From: Bretschneidera sinensis
Taxonomy: Eukaryota; Streptophyta; Magnoliopsida; Brassicales; Akaniaceae
DNA length: 64,000 bases
Assembly: GCA_023935145.1 (NCBI GenBank)
Contig: CM043697.1
Coordinates: 53,632,501 to 53,696,500, forward strand
Direction of reading: 5' to 3'
Numbering within the stretch: the first letter of the stretch is position 1; every line of letters starts with the position of its first letter. Of this stretch, positions 8,988-20,940 are shown one piece after another. A program made the translations under genes and the position numbers. The notes beneath the pieces are model-generated. The model had not been told where the DNA came from. It saw nothing but the letters and a program-made list of their open reading frames with translations, and made no database searches.

Positions 8988-10993
8988 TGTAATACTCGTG
9001 TTCTTAAAATTTAGGTAAATAAGTAATTTGATAAATATGATATGGAATTAAAATATATATTCGTGAAGAATTTAGTATTGAATAAAATAATTCTTTAAAA
9101 AAGGACGCGTGAGGGCGTATACAAAGAAAATGGAAAACAAAAAAAAAATCGTTCACATCATGAAGAAAAAGAAAAATAAAGAAAGAAAGAAAGTAAAAGT
9201 TAAAAAAAAAAAAAAAAAAAGGTAGCAATAGGTGGCAGCACCTGTTGCCAAGAAAGAATTGTGGTGTTGCATGTATTACAACACCACAATTTCGTGGCAC
9301 AATGTAAAGAAGGTGAGTGCTGAGTGTTGAAAATTTTGCATATACATATTTATTTATTTATAACTTTAGTTTATTTTATTACTTACCAAATCTTGTTTGG
9401 TTTTCCTTCAATTACGATTTAATTTCTCTATTTCTTTAAACACTTGGGGACCGAAAGAAATTTTGAAAGAGTAAAATTTTGAAGGGCTTTACAGGAGAAT
9501 TTTATAGAGAACCACAGAAAGCTCTAAGAAAAACAAAAGGTAATAATGTGAAGTTTATTTTTGAAATTTAGCATACATGAAATTTCGTGGAAATTCAAAG
9601 TGGGAATTTTCAAATGGTGTGAATTATGGAAGAATTGAAGAAAAAAATTATAAATTTTAATATAAATATTATGTCAGGTGTTGACAATCAACAACCGGGG
9701 AAAATTGCTGAGAGGGCATGAAAAACAAAGAGGTGATCCACGGGTAGCTTTAAGTGCTACGTGGTGAGTTAGATTTACTGAAAGTGATCAAGATAAATAT
9801 GAAATATATAGTGATAATATTAGAATAAATCATTAACTGATTTAGTGATAGATGAAAGTTGGTTGATATGTAGATAATTATTTTATGAGAAATAATATTA
9901 TTGGAATAATGAGTCAATTTAATTATAAAGGCGAAAAGGGAAATTCTTGATGAGCTATGGTTGATGATTTGATATGATTTATGAGAAGAGGAAATTTAGT
10001 GGATCTTGACAAGCTATGATTGATGATTTGATATGATTTATGAGGAGAGGAATTTAGTGGAATTTTTCAAATAATAATTTGACAATAATCAAGATAGCTA
10101 ATTTAAATGTTTGAATTTATGTTTGTTTTTATATTATTGTTCATATGCATATTTCATGTCATTGTTCATATGTATATGCATGAAATAAAAGAACCGGGAG
10201 GGGGCTGGTCTAAGATAAAAACATGTCGACATGTAGGAAGACGTTCCCTAATAATAATTCATGCATTGCATCTGTTTTAAATATTGATTGTATTACTGAA
10301 ATGCTGAAGTGTTGTTTTGTATTGTAAATTTATTTATAGATGAATGAGTCTCACAGAGAGACAGTTGTGGTGAGAAAGAAACATGGAAGTATGATATGAT
10401 ATAATAAGAACTATCTAAATAGTAGACTATATGTTGTGAACCTTATAACGAAGTAATTATGAGATAATTGATGGTCTTAAGGTGAACAAATATATAAGAA
10501 TAAGAGATTGATAAAGAATGAGACTTATGATATGTGTAGTGATAGTAGAATGCTATTATCAAGCTATATGAGATATAAATGATTAAATATTAAAAGACTA
10601 TTTATACAAATTGAATTCTTCTAGTAAATTTAATTCACTGAGCTTGTGAAGCTCACTCCTTATTGTACAATGATTTCAGGTAGCAGGCAGAACATATAGT
10701 TTTGTGAGTTGAGGTTCAGACGAAATCATTTTCTATAAGCCATATACATGTCCACATTCTCAGACTATTGAGAAAATAAAATAAAATTTTATTTGTAAAT
10801 ATTCATGCATATTACGTTGTATATAATGTTTAAGTCAAAATCAGAATGATGTATCTACCCTGTTAAAGGTTGAGGATTGATGTAAAAATTTATGTTGGTA
10901 TTATTTTTATTGTTGCATATATGTGTCGTACTGGGATTTTCAAAATGTGACAACACCGTCTCGGGGGTGGCCAACCCGAGATGGGTCGTTATA
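8988..10993 (+). repeat. 3' LTR of the first chromovirus copy
   Basis: About 2.0 kb, starting TGTAATACTCG and ending GGGTCGTTATA (expected ...GGGTCATTACA, as seen in the inverted copy at 54613). It is homologous to 52759-54540 plus inverted 54613-54993, and to 59227-61180. It has only one copy of the AAAGAACCGGGA...GGTCTAA unit (10189) that is amplified in the other two LTRs. Short A/T runs (9180-9220) and degenerate ORFs are not genes. Confidence 0.8.
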
Positions 10994-12030
10994 TATAGGT
11001 AGAGTTCATCTCCCATAATAGGCTTGGTAAGAAGTGGGGGAGAACTCATATACTCTTTCAGCTTTTCAAAGGCTCTCTGATAGTCTTCAGTCCAAATAAA
11101 GTTCTTTGCCTTCCTAATGGCTATGAAGAAAGAGAGATACGTCTTTGTAGATTTCGACATGAAACGACTAAGTGCTGCTATATGTCATGTCAACCTCTGT
11201 AGTTCCTTTATCTTCTGAGAAAGGGTCATACCGAGGATAGCCTCGATCTTCTTTGGGTTAGCTTCAATTCCTCTTTGGGTGACCATAAAACCGAGAAACT
11301 TTCCTCCAGTGACTCCAAATGCACATTTTGCAGGGTTCAGCTTCATCCGGTGATGCCGAAGTATCTCGAATGCCTCCTCTAGGTCGGAGTTATGGTCCTT
11401 GGCTTTGATGCTTTTGAAGAACATGTCATCTATATAAACTTCCATATTTCTTCTGATCTGATCACAAAAGATCTTGTTCACTAGTTTCTGATACGTTACC
11501 CCGGTGTTTTTAAGCCCAAATGGCATAACTTTATAACAGTACGGCCCTCAGTCAGTGACAAAGGTTATTTTTTCTGATCTGGCTTGTTCATAAGGATCTG
11601 GTTATAACTCTAATAAGCATCCATGAAACTTAGAAGTTCATGCCCCGAGGTGGCATCAACCAGCTGATTTATGCACGGTAGGGGAAAACTATCTTTCGGA
11701 CAAGCTTTGTTTAGATTCGTAAAATCAATACAAATTCACCGTTGGGTTTCCTGACCATCACCACATTGGATACCTGGTCGAGGTAATCCACCTCCATAAT
11801 GAAATCGACAGCTAGAAGTTTATTAACTTTGGTCTTAATAACAGCTTACCTTTCTCGGGCGAACAATCTTTTCTTTTTAATAATTGGTTTGTAGCTTGGG
11901 TCCACATTTAGCCGGTGCACGATGAAACTAGAGCTGATCCCTAGCATATTCGAAGTTGACCATGCAAACAAGTCATGATTCCTCCGAAAGAGAGAGAGAG
12001 AAGTGACTCTTGAGCTTTTCTAGGAGACTA
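10994..12030 (-). pseudogene. Tat-like Ty3/gypsy reverse transcriptase remnant
   Basis: On the minus strand, pieces in different frames run in RT order. About 12030-11560 holds the N-terminal RT (LNVDPSYKPI, ICIDFTNLNKACPKDSFPLP). 11526-11185 holds MPFGLKNTGVTYQKLVNK and the catalytic YIDDM with KLNPAKCAFGV and KFLGFMV. 11160-10994 holds the RT/RNase H connection (FIWTEDYQRAFEKLKEYM, PPLL). The residue pattern is that of the Tat lineage. Frameshifts and stops break it, and the RNase H and integrase that should follow are cut off by the chromovirus LTR ending at 10993. Confidence 0.8.
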
Positions 12031-12038
12031 TAATCGAT

Positions 12039-12731
12039 CTAGACTATTCTAGAGATGTCTTTGCCAAGTGGAACGACTGTCGGTTCTTCCACGAGCCGAC
12101 CGCGTAGAGCTTTGACTTCATCTCTAAAGTCTTCTATCTCAAGGGGCAAAGTTTTAGTTCTCTTCCTTTCCCTTACATAATTCAGATAATAGGACCTAGA
12201 GGCTTGCTGGTCTCCCTTGATTTCACCAATCCCACTATCGGTAGGGAATTTCATTTTCAAGTGGTAGGTGGATACAACCACTTTCAATTGGTTGAGGGTA
12301 AGCCTACCGAGGATTACTAGAAAAGTAGTCTGTATTGTGGTAATCCGTGGAGCTACTTCTGTAGTAACCGGAAGAACTATACGGCTTTCAGCAAACACTG
12401 GAGCCCCTAAGAAATCGTAAAGCGGGGTTGAGATCAGCTTCAACTGATTATCTTTCAATTTTATTTTCTGGAAGGCATTGTAGAACAAGATATCCGTCGA
12501 GCTTCCGTTACCCACCAAGATACGTTTGACGTCGTGGTTAGTTATAAGGAAGGAAACTACCACGAAATTATCATGTGGGGTATGTACTCCTTCAAGATCA
12601 TCATTCCCGAAAGAGATTATCTGGCCTACCTTCCTTCGCTTATGAGGTTCTCTTATGAAAGCTACGGACCTGACATGTGCTTTTCTGTTTTGCCCAGAGT
12701 TGCTTCCGGCGGCTGGCCTGCCACATTTCAT
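12039..12731 (-). pseudogene. Tat-like Gag C-terminus/protease ORF (inactive)
   Basis: A 230-codon minus-strand frame contains ISFGNDDLEGVHTPHDN, the block that precedes the protease of Tat elements, then NHDVKRILVGNGSSTDILFYNAF, followed by the ILGRLTLNQLKVVVS and LKMKFPTDSGIGEIKGDQ blocks. The aspartic protease active site in this lineage carries D at the position read here as G (LVGNGSS), so the catalytic aspartate is lost. Upstream is Gag, downstream RT, in normal order. Confidence 0.8.
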
Positions 12732-12799
12732 TTTGATGACTCTAGTGACTGTAACTCTTTGGCTTCCCTAGTCAGGCTTATCTTAGGTCGGCTTAGGAC

Positions 12800-13984
12800 T
12801 CCTTCTAGGAGCTTGACGCTCTCGGTCTTAGCCAGAAGGACGTCACGGACTTCTTCTAGATAGGTCGGGTGCTCCCTCTTACCATGATCCTGTAAATTCC
12901 TTTAAGTACCCTCGGTTGATAAGGGACTTAATCTACTGAATTAGAGCATGGCACTCCTCAGTATCATGCCCATAACTTCTATGGAATCGGCACCACTTGT
13001 TATGATCTCCGCTGAGGCATTGCGACTTCGGGGGCTATCGAAAAATCATCCTATCTTGAACCTGCATCAAGACATTGGTCCTGGATATATTGAGAGAAGT
13101 GAAACTTTCAAAACGGTGGTGACCTTATATCTTCCCTCGTGATGGGGTTTTTTGGTTGTCCTACCTCGAGGATTGCTAATGTCTTTCCTCTTCTTCTCTC
13201 TTTCCCTTTCCCTTTCTCTTCGGAAAGCTTGATCATCTTCGACCAACATATACTTCTCTGCTCGGGCTAAGATCTTGTTCGTATCTTTAAGCGGTCGCTT
13301 GGTGAGCTTAGAGCTGAAGATTCTAGATCTCAACACATTTTTGAATGCCAATATCTGTACGTTATGATCGAGATCAAGGATCTCCCATGCGACAGTATTG
13401 AATCTTGAGATGTAGGCTCGGAGCCTTTCCCCTCGATCTTGAATGATATTGAAAAGACTTTCCAACTTAGGTCACTTGATGTTGAAGAAGTGGGAAGCAA
13501 AGGCATAGCTAAGCCCCTTGAAGGCGTCGATGCTTCCTTGCTTCAGCCGAGAATACCACATATCAATAACTTTTTCAAGTGTCAAGGGAAAAGCTCGACA
13601 CATGATAAGATCAGAATGCCGGTGTAGCATCATGGTGGTCTTATAATGCTGTAGGTGATCCAAGGGGTCTATTGAGCCGTCGTAAGGCTTAATTTGTGGC
13701 ATCCAAAGTTTTGGCAGGAGTGGAGCTTCAAGAACTTCCTTCGTGAATTGTGGGTCCTGGATGCTGAGTTCATCCAGGAAGTTATGATTCCAGCCTTTGA
13801 GGGATTCATTGATTCTCTCTTCCATCTCCTCGATTCGTTTGTCCAGATCAAGATTGCTCTTGGAGGAGGAGCCTCCTCTAGATCTATTGGCAAGAGGTGG
13901 TGAAGACTCTACAGCGGAATGACTGTCGATAAGGAGCCCGTCATTAGGAGGGCTAGCTCACTTAGTAGCGCAGTGACGGGACGG
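12800..13984 (-). pseudogene. Tat-like Gag remnant
   Basis: Two overlapping minus-strand frames carry a Retrotrans_gag domain. 13825-13472 has PQIKPYDGSIDPLDHLQHYKT, DLIMCRAFPLTLEKVI and WYSRLKQGSI. 13465-13067 has SLFNIIQDRGERLRAYISRFN and DTNKILARAEKY, followed by an Arg/Glu-rich stretch. A frameshift lies near 13470. The region 12800-13060 continues in broken frames to the protease ORF. At 13984/13985 it is interrupted by Athila-like unit B and its N-terminal part reappears at 20637-20800. Confidence 0.8.
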
Positions 13985-14643
13985 AGGAATTTTGATGATC
14001 ATAAATAAACTTTCCACTGAGTAACTGGACCTCTTGCCTCAGTAAGTAGTGAGTGTTCATGTCAAAATGTGGGAATTTTACTTGGTAATATTAAGGCCAG
14101 TTTAATTTCATAGCCTTTTTTACTGGAGTTAGTTAGTCCTTAGGGGTATCTTTACACCTAATGCCCTAAAACCATCTGATTTGGGAGTCATTGACTCAAC
14201 ACTCGCTACATGGGTCAATTAGAAAGTTTAAGGGAACTAAGCATAGCAGAGCCTTATAATAAAAAAAAAAAAGGAGAAGAAAATAAAAACTATGCCATTT
14301 TCATTCATTCTAATGGGAAATTTGGTGAATCTTGAGACATGGAGACCTTACACATTGGAGTTATTTGGAAGCTTCATTTTTATATGCAAATTCACTTTAC
14401 ACAGTGTCAGACTTGTGATGCCTTAACCTGTTTTTTGTAAGTAATTAGATTTTAACATTTCTATTCATTGCAAAGATGGGTTTATCTTTTTAAGCTTGCT
14501 CATGAATGAATATCATGGTGATGTGTGTTCCTTAAATTTTTGGATACCATGAGTGATGAACTTATCTTTATGTTCTTTGTTTTTCATTTAGTCGTTTATT
14601 TTGTTTTGCTAAGGGACTAGCAAAATGTAAGTTTGGGGGTATT

Positions 14644-16044
14644 TGATGAATGCTAAATATTGCATATTTTAGCCTCTTAATTTACATTTATTAGCTTAGG
14701 AATTTGTTACTTTGAGTTGTTTTTCGTTGCTTTACAGGTTTACAAGCTTGGAAATGAGTTTCACTAAATTGCCAGAATTGCTCGTACAGATCAACCATTT
14801 TTTAGGATTAAACTGTATTGATTCAGAAAGAACCAGGAGATGAGCCATATATGATTGGAAAGATCCGGATGTCTATTTTTTGGAAAATTTAAGGATCAAT
14901 AAAATGATTTTTCTAGAGAAAGTTATGGCAGTTTTAGTAGACAAAGGTCAGGCTGTGCATGATTTCAGCGTGACAGATCAGCCATTTTTTAGGATTAAAC
15001 TGTATTGATTCAGGAAGAATCACGAGATGAGCCATATATCCTTGGAAAGATCCCGATGTCTATTTTTTGGAGAATTTTACGGATCAATAAAATGATTTTT
15101 CTAGAGAAAGTTATAGCAGTTTTAGTAGACAAAGGTCAAAGAGCAAAAGCTGGAATCTGCAATATCCCACATCGGATTGGAAACACAAGGAAACACATTG
15201 CACTCGTGGTGTTTCCCTATATAAGCCCCTCTTTACTTCATCTTTAGTGAGAAATCCAAGTGCCATTTTGGTGCAATTTGGAGGACTTCTACTAGCATTC
15301 TAGTGGATCTCCAAGGGCTTTGCTACAAAGGGGGGAAGTGTTGCTCAACAACTGCGAGTGGAATTTCTCTCAATGTATAGTCAGTTTTAATTTATTTCTT
15401 TTTGAGTTTTAATGCTTAGCACTTTAATTGTGAAATTTAGTTTCATAATCATGAGTGGCTAAAATCTTCAGCTAAGGTTGAAGATGAAGCCTTTCCCTTG
15501 TTTAACATTATATTTTCAGATATGTTCATACAATTCTGATATTTTTAGTATTAAATATTCTATTTCAATTGTTTGAGTAAATTCTTACGATTGATAGTTT
15601 TTAAATTGTTCAAGTTGGATATTCCGAGTGTTTCATCTGATGGATACATCGAATCATTTTAATTAAATTGGATATCCTTTGTGATTTGTAAATTAAACGG
15701 ATACATTGGATGGTTTTGGTTTAATTATGATATTTGTTGTGATTTGTTTAAAGTTAGATTCATGGAATCATTTGATAAATCTATTTTATATAGAACATGA
15801 AGATATATGCTTTATTTTGGTGGGGTGGATTCAGAAAACCTTAGTGTTTTTATCAGTTGTTTTAAAATCAATTTAGTTAAAGTTTATATTTGTTTTGCAA
15901 AATACAATTCAAAATTCGGAACTAGGTTAGTTTAGATAAAATTATATTTTCACAATGTAATTCCATGCAGATTCGACCTCGCATTTGCACAACACTATAT
16001 TGCAAACGACTCGTGTGCTTGCGAGTAATTTAAAACTCACAACA
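14644..16044 (+). repeat. 5' LTR of unit B
   Basis: 1401 bp, TGATGAATGCTAAATATTG...CTCACAACA, preceded by its own polypurine tract at 14629-14642. It belongs to the same family as the LTRs of A but a distinct subtype (for example TTGGAGGACTTCTACTAGC where A has ACCGGTGGACGTCCGCTAGC). Confidence 0.9.
15164..15223 (+). promoter_or_regulatory. USE-like motif and TATA box in LTR of B (wider spacing)
   Basis: ATCCCACATCG at 15164-15174 and TATATA at 15218-15223. A 10-base duplication (AAGGAAACAC region, 15187-15196) increases the centre spacing to about 52 bp. Confidence 0.55.
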
Positions 16045-16050
16045 AGTTTT

Positions 16051-16068
16051 TGGCGCCGTTGCCAGGGA
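16051..16068 (+). promoter_or_regulatory. primer-binding site, tRNA-Asp type (unit B)
   Basis: TGGCGCCGTTGCCAGGGA lies six bases after the LTR (spacer AGTTTT), as in A. A (TTTTAA)n-like stretch at 16136-16190 follows in the leader. Confidence 0.8.
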
Positions 16069-16239
16069 GTTATTTTGTTTGTGAAATTTTTGTCTGAATT
16101 GATTTTATTTTTCTACTAGTTTAGTTAGTACTTTTGTTTTATTTTAATTTCAATTTTAATTTTAATTTTAATTTTAATTTTATTTTAGTTTATTTGTTTC
16201 TATTTGCAATTGCCCAAAAATTAATTAAAAATTAAAAAA

Positions 16240-17940
16240 AATGTGGACAAATCCAGCGCCGGTTTTCCAGTCATTATAGGACACCCTCAAGGATTTCATG
16301 AAGATGGGCCAGTCCATCAGTGCAGCCAATACATTCAATGTTGATAGCTCTTCCATCTGTGCTAGCCCTATGCATTTAGCACAAAATTGTCCAACTATGC
16401 CGGTTTTTGCCAAATATCTCATGGATCAAATGAATGCTTTCAATGACTGTCGGTGGCAATCAAATGGATCTAGGGTGGCGGAACCACCCTAATTTTTCAT
16501 GGAAGCAGAACCAACTGATGAATCAGGGAGGAACCCTTCATCATGCTCACAATCAATACCTTCCCGGATTTCCTCCACCAGTTCCAAGTTATGGTCTTTC
16601 AACCCATCCAGCACCATCACCTGCTTACCAAGCTCCCATTAAAGCGCCAGCGTCGGTTTCACAGTCATTGGAAGATGTCCTCAATGATTTCAGGAAGATG
16701 ACCAGCGAATCCATAAGCGAAGTGAGTAGTGTAACAATTGTAAACACCCAAGTGATTACCAAGCTAGAGAGTCAAATGAGTCAAATCGCAAGTCACTTAG
16801 GTGAAGGAGAGAAGGGAAAGTTCCCCAGTCAACCCGTGCCTAACTCGAAGGAACAGTTTGCGATTGGAAATTCATCAACTCCTACGCACAGGCAGGAACA
16901 AGTGTAATCGATTATCACATTAAGGTATGGAAGACAAGTGGACAATCAAGTGGAAGAGAACCCCGCTCTGCAGCAAGGGCAAGAAAGTGGCAACAAGGAG
17001 AAGAGAGATGCTGAGCCATCTATAGCCACACCTACTATTAAGGATCTTCCTAGGTCGTTTGTACCTAAAGCGCCTTACCCTGAGAGATTATAAGCACCCA
17101 AGAAAGAAGGGAAGTCTGAGGACATTTTGGAGGCATGCTTTGCTCAGTTTGGAGAGGATTTGGATATGGATAAGTTACTTGAGCAAGTGAATGCCATTTT
17201 GGAGTCTGCTCTTCGGGAGAGAGTGAGACGGAGGAGATTGTGGATGAATCCTGCATTGAGGACCCCCTGGAGGCATGATTTACTCAATTTGGAGAGGATT
17301 TGGATTTGGATAAAGTACTTGAGCAAGTGAATGCCATTTTGGAGTCTGCTCCTTGGGAGACCGGTGAGATGGAGGAGACCGCAGCACCTGAACCCCTCAA
17401 GAAGGAACTTAAGCCTTTACCGGACAATCTTAAGTATGAGTTCCTAGGTCCAGCAGATTCTTTGCCTGTAATTATAGCTTCAGATTTGGTTGAAGCTCAA
17501 GAGGATAAATTATTGGACATTTTAAGAGAGCATAAGGAAGCTATCAGCTGGACTATTGAGGATATCAAGGGAATCAACCCCTTGTTAGTGATGCACAAGA
17601 TACATTTGGAGGAGAATGCCAAGCTATCGAGGGAGCCACAAAGAAGGCTCAACCCAGCTATGCAAGAGGTTGTGAGGACTGAAGTGATTAAGTTGTTGGA
17701 TGTAGGGATCATTTATCCAATCTTTGATAGCGAGTGGGTGAGCCCGATTCATGTCATGCCAAAGTAGGCTGGATTGACAGTAGTGATGAATAAAGACGAC
17801 GAGTTGGTTCCAACTCGTGTGCAGTCAGGATGGAGAGTGAGTATAGACTACCGTAAGTTGAATGCTGCCACAAGGAATGATCATTTTCCACTCCCATTTA
17901 TTGATCAGATGATAGAGCGCTTAGCTAGGCACGATTACTA
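16240..17940 (+). pseudogene. Gag-RT remnant of unit B
   Basis: Same gene layout as element A but broken. MWTNPAPVFQSL is followed by a stop. The CxxC...H...C knuckle region is at 16298-16490 and Gag C-terminus at 16434-16906 (HPNFSWKQNQL, PAYQAPIKAPASVSQSLEDVL). Shifted frames of the acidic repeat follow at 17100-17330, and the RT start runs at 17300-17767 (ISWTIEDIKGINPLLVMHKI, RRLNPAMQEVV, IIYPIFDSEWVSPIHVMPK) to a stop. Decayed YRKLNAATR and PLPFIDQMIERL residues precede the 17940 junction. Protease is absent and RT ends at the same place as in A. Confidence 0.8.
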
Positions 17941-19242
17941 ATGTTGGGTCTGGCTGAAGACGTTAAACTTAACGCTCATGGGAGGCACCCCACAGCATAT
18001 CCTTTCTATTTGTTTATACATATTTCTTGTTACTATTTATTTCTAGTGTTTCTTTTGTTCTCCAGTCTTTATTTTTTCAAGGATAAAGCGTACTTCAGAT
18101 CAAGTTTGGGGGCATGCTATGAGCTATACCAGTCCAGATAGTTCTCCATATCCCAGGTCAGCTCTTTCCATATTATTCACACATTGGGGTCAATGTGTAA
18201 TTTAAGTTTGGGGGTATGGGAGACACATTACACACACTTTGTCCTAATTTGTCGTTGTTTTTCTTCATTTAAAAAAAGAAAAAGAAAGAAGGTAAATGCA
18301 TGCTCATGTTATTTTGAAATTTTGGTTGATCCAAAAAATTTCTGTAATGAGATGTCATTGGTAAGCTTAGAATTTTGAACACATGATCTGATGATAAAGT
18401 TTTAAAATTTAGTTACTTACTTTAGGCATTTGAGAATTCACATGTTTAATCTAATCTAACACGAGCACAGTAGCATAAATTGTGTGAGGTATGACATGTG
18501 ATTTTAATATGTACGTTTCCTTGTCTTAACTGAAACTGGATGACTTGTTGGATAAACACTTTGGCATAAAAAAATACAAAAAAATAAAAAAAAATTGATG
18601 ATCATAAATAAACTTTCCACTGAGTAACTGGACCTCTTGCCTCAGTAAGCAGTGAGTGTTCACGTCAAAAGGTGGGAATTTTACTTGGTAGTATTAAGGC
18701 CAGTTTAATTTCGTAGCCTTTTTTACTCGAGTTAGTTAGTCCTTAGGGGTGTCTTTACACCTAATGCCCTAAAACCATCTGGTTTGGGAGTCATTGACTC
18801 AACACTCGCTACATGGATCAATTAGAAAGCTTAAAGGAACTAAACATAGCATAGCCTTATAATAAAAAAAAAGGAGAAGAAAATAAAAACTATGCCATTT
18901 TCGTTCATTCTAATGGGAAATTCAGTGAATCTTGAGACATGGAGACCTTACACATTGGAGTTATTTGGAAGCTTCATTTTTATATGCAAATTCACTTTAC
19001 ACAGTGTCAGACTTGTGATGCCTTAACCTGCTTTTTGTAAGTAATTAGATTTTAACATTTCTATTCATTGCGAAGATGAGTTTATATTTTTAAGCTTGCT
19101 CATGAATGAATATCATGGTGATGTGTGCTCCTTAAATTTTGGATACCATGAGTGATGAACTTATCTTTATGTTCTTTGTTTTTCATTTAGTCGTTTATTT
19201 TGTTTTGCTAAGGGACTAACAAAATGTAAGTTTGGGGGTATT
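17941..19242 (+). other. 3' non-coding region of unit B
   Basis: Collinear with 4364-5811 of A: LGLAEDVKL tail block, GGGAGGCACCCCACAG, and polypurine-like tracts at 18102-18114, 18204-18217 and 19228-19241. 18594-19242 is nearly the same sequence as 13985-14643. Confidence 0.75.
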
Positions 19243-20636
19243 TGATGAATGCTAAATATTTCATATTTTGGCCCCTTAATTTACATTTGTTAGCTTAGGA
19301 ATTTGTTACTTTGAGTTGTTTTTCGTTGTTTTACAAGTTTACAAGCTTGGAAAGGAGTTTCACTAAATTGCCAGAATTGCTCGTACAGATCAGCAATTTT
19401 TGAGGATTAAACTGTATTGATTCAGAAAGAACTAGGAGATGAGTCATATATGGTTGTAAAGATCCGGATGTCTATTTTTTGAAAAATTTACGGATCAGTA
19501 AAATGATTTTTCTAGAGAAAGTTATGGCAGTTTTAGTAGACAAAGGTCAGGCCGTGCATGATTTCAGCGTGACAGATCAGCCATTTTTTAGGATTAAACT
19601 GTATTGATTCAGGAAGAACCAGGAGATAAGCCACATATGCTTGGAAAGATCCGGATGTTTATTTTCTGGAGAATTTTATGGTTCAATAAAATGATTTTTC
19701 TAGAGAAAGTTATGGCAGTTTTAGTAGACAAAGGTCAAAGAGCAAAAGCTGGAATCTACAGATCCCACATCGGATTGGAAACACATTGCACTCGTGGTGT
19801 TTCCCTATATAAGCCCCTCTTCCCTTCATCTTTAGTGAGCAATCCAAGTGCTATTTTGGTGCAATTTAGAGGACTTCTACTAGCATTCTGGTGGGTCTCC
19901 AAGGGCTTTGCTACAAAGGGGGGAAGTGCTGCTCAACAACTGCGAGTGAAATTTCTTTCAATGTATAGTCAGTTTTAATTTATTTCTTTTTGAGTTTTAA
20001 TGCTTAGCACTTTAATGTTTCATAATCATGAGTTGCTAAAATCTTCAGCTAAGGTTGAAGATGAAGCCTTTCCATTGTTTAACATTATATTTTCATATAT
20101 GTTCATACAATTCTGATATTTTTAGTATTAAATGTTCTATTTCAATTGTTTGAGTAAATTCTTACGATTGATAGTTTTTAAATTGTTCAAGTTGAATATT
20201 TCGTATGTTTCATCTGATGGATACATCGAATTGTTTTGATTAAATTGGATATTCTTTGTGATTTGTAAATTAAACGGATACATTGGATGGTTTTGGTTTA
20301 ATTAGGATATTTGTTATGATTTGTTTAAAGTTGGATTCATGGAATCAATTGATAAATCTCTTTTATATAGAATATGAAGATATATGCTTTATTTTGGTGG
20401 GATGGATTTAGAAAACCTTGGTGTTTTTATCAGTTGTTTTTAAATCAATTTAGTTTAGTTTAGTTTATATTTGTTTTGCAAAATACAATTCAAAATTCGG
20501 AACTAGGTTAAGATAAGGTTAGTTTAGATAAAATTATATTTTCACAATGCAATTCCCTGTGGATTCGACCTCGCACTTGCACAACACTATATTGCAAACG
20601 ACTTGTGTGCTTGCGAGTAATTTAAAACTCACAACA
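19243..20636 (+). repeat. 3' LTR of unit B
   Basis: 1394 bp, ends ACTCACAACA followed directly by Tat-like sequence GCCAG, without the AGTTTT remnant seen after element A. Confidence 0.9.
19762..19811 (+). promoter_or_regulatory. USE-like motif and TATA box in 3' LTR of B
   Basis: ATCCCACATCG at 19762-19772, TATATA at 19806-19811, centres about 42 bp apart, as in both LTRs of A. Confidence 0.55.
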
Positions 20637-20916
20637 GCCAGGTCTATTACCAAATGATAGAGCTCTAGAAACTGTGCTTGAATCATTGGAATGGCAGGAT
20701 GCGCTGAGGTGGCTCCTCTGAGATCTTCAGGAGGATCTATCTTTGCTTGACAAGGATGTTGCATTCTTGGAAGAACTCGCAGGTCATGACTAGGGGTCAT
20801 GTGTTCAGATAGGTACGGCGCTGGTTCCCTTGTCGGTATTTTTGGTGGTGTTTTTAGGCGGCATAGTAATAGATGAGTTCTTATATTTCTTCGCTTCTAC
20901 TGGTCAGCGAAAGATT
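20637..20916 (-). pseudogene. Tat-like gag start and leader
   Basis: The minus strand from about 20800 encodes a Gag N-terminus (MTPSHDLRVLP..., DPPEDLRGATSAHPAIPMIQ) that is cut at 20637 by unit B. Gag continues at 13984. It sits directly downstream (minus strand) of the PBS at 20917-20937. Confidence 0.6.
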
Positions 20917-20937
20917 GGGTTCCCACGGACAGCACCA
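20917..20937 (-). promoter_or_regulatory. primer-binding site of the Tat-like element
   Basis: On the minus strand it reads TGGTGCTGTCCGTGGGAACC, resembling the TGGCGCCGT(C)TGTGGGAA-type site of Tat-lineage elements, three bases after the LTR end ...CATTAACA (20941). Confidence 0.6.
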
Positions 20938-20940
20938 ATC

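Larger units (their letters stand above)
13985..20636 (+). mobile_element. Athila-like unit B, a partial tandem sharing one LTR
   Basis: Order: truncated 3' non-coding region (13985-14643), LTR (14644-16044), PBS (16051), Gag/RT remnant, 3' non-coding region, LTR (19243-20636). The leading fragment starts at the point equivalent to 18594 (GATGATCATAAATAAAC) and belongs to an upstream copy that shared the 14644 LTR. It lies within the Tat-like gag. No duplication flanks the whole block: the right flank is GCCAG and the left junction is truncated. Confidence 0.75.

Noticed and set aside
12534..12863. 109-codon plus-strand frame
   Set aside because: It lies opposite the Tat-like Gag/protease frame, which has clear family motifs.
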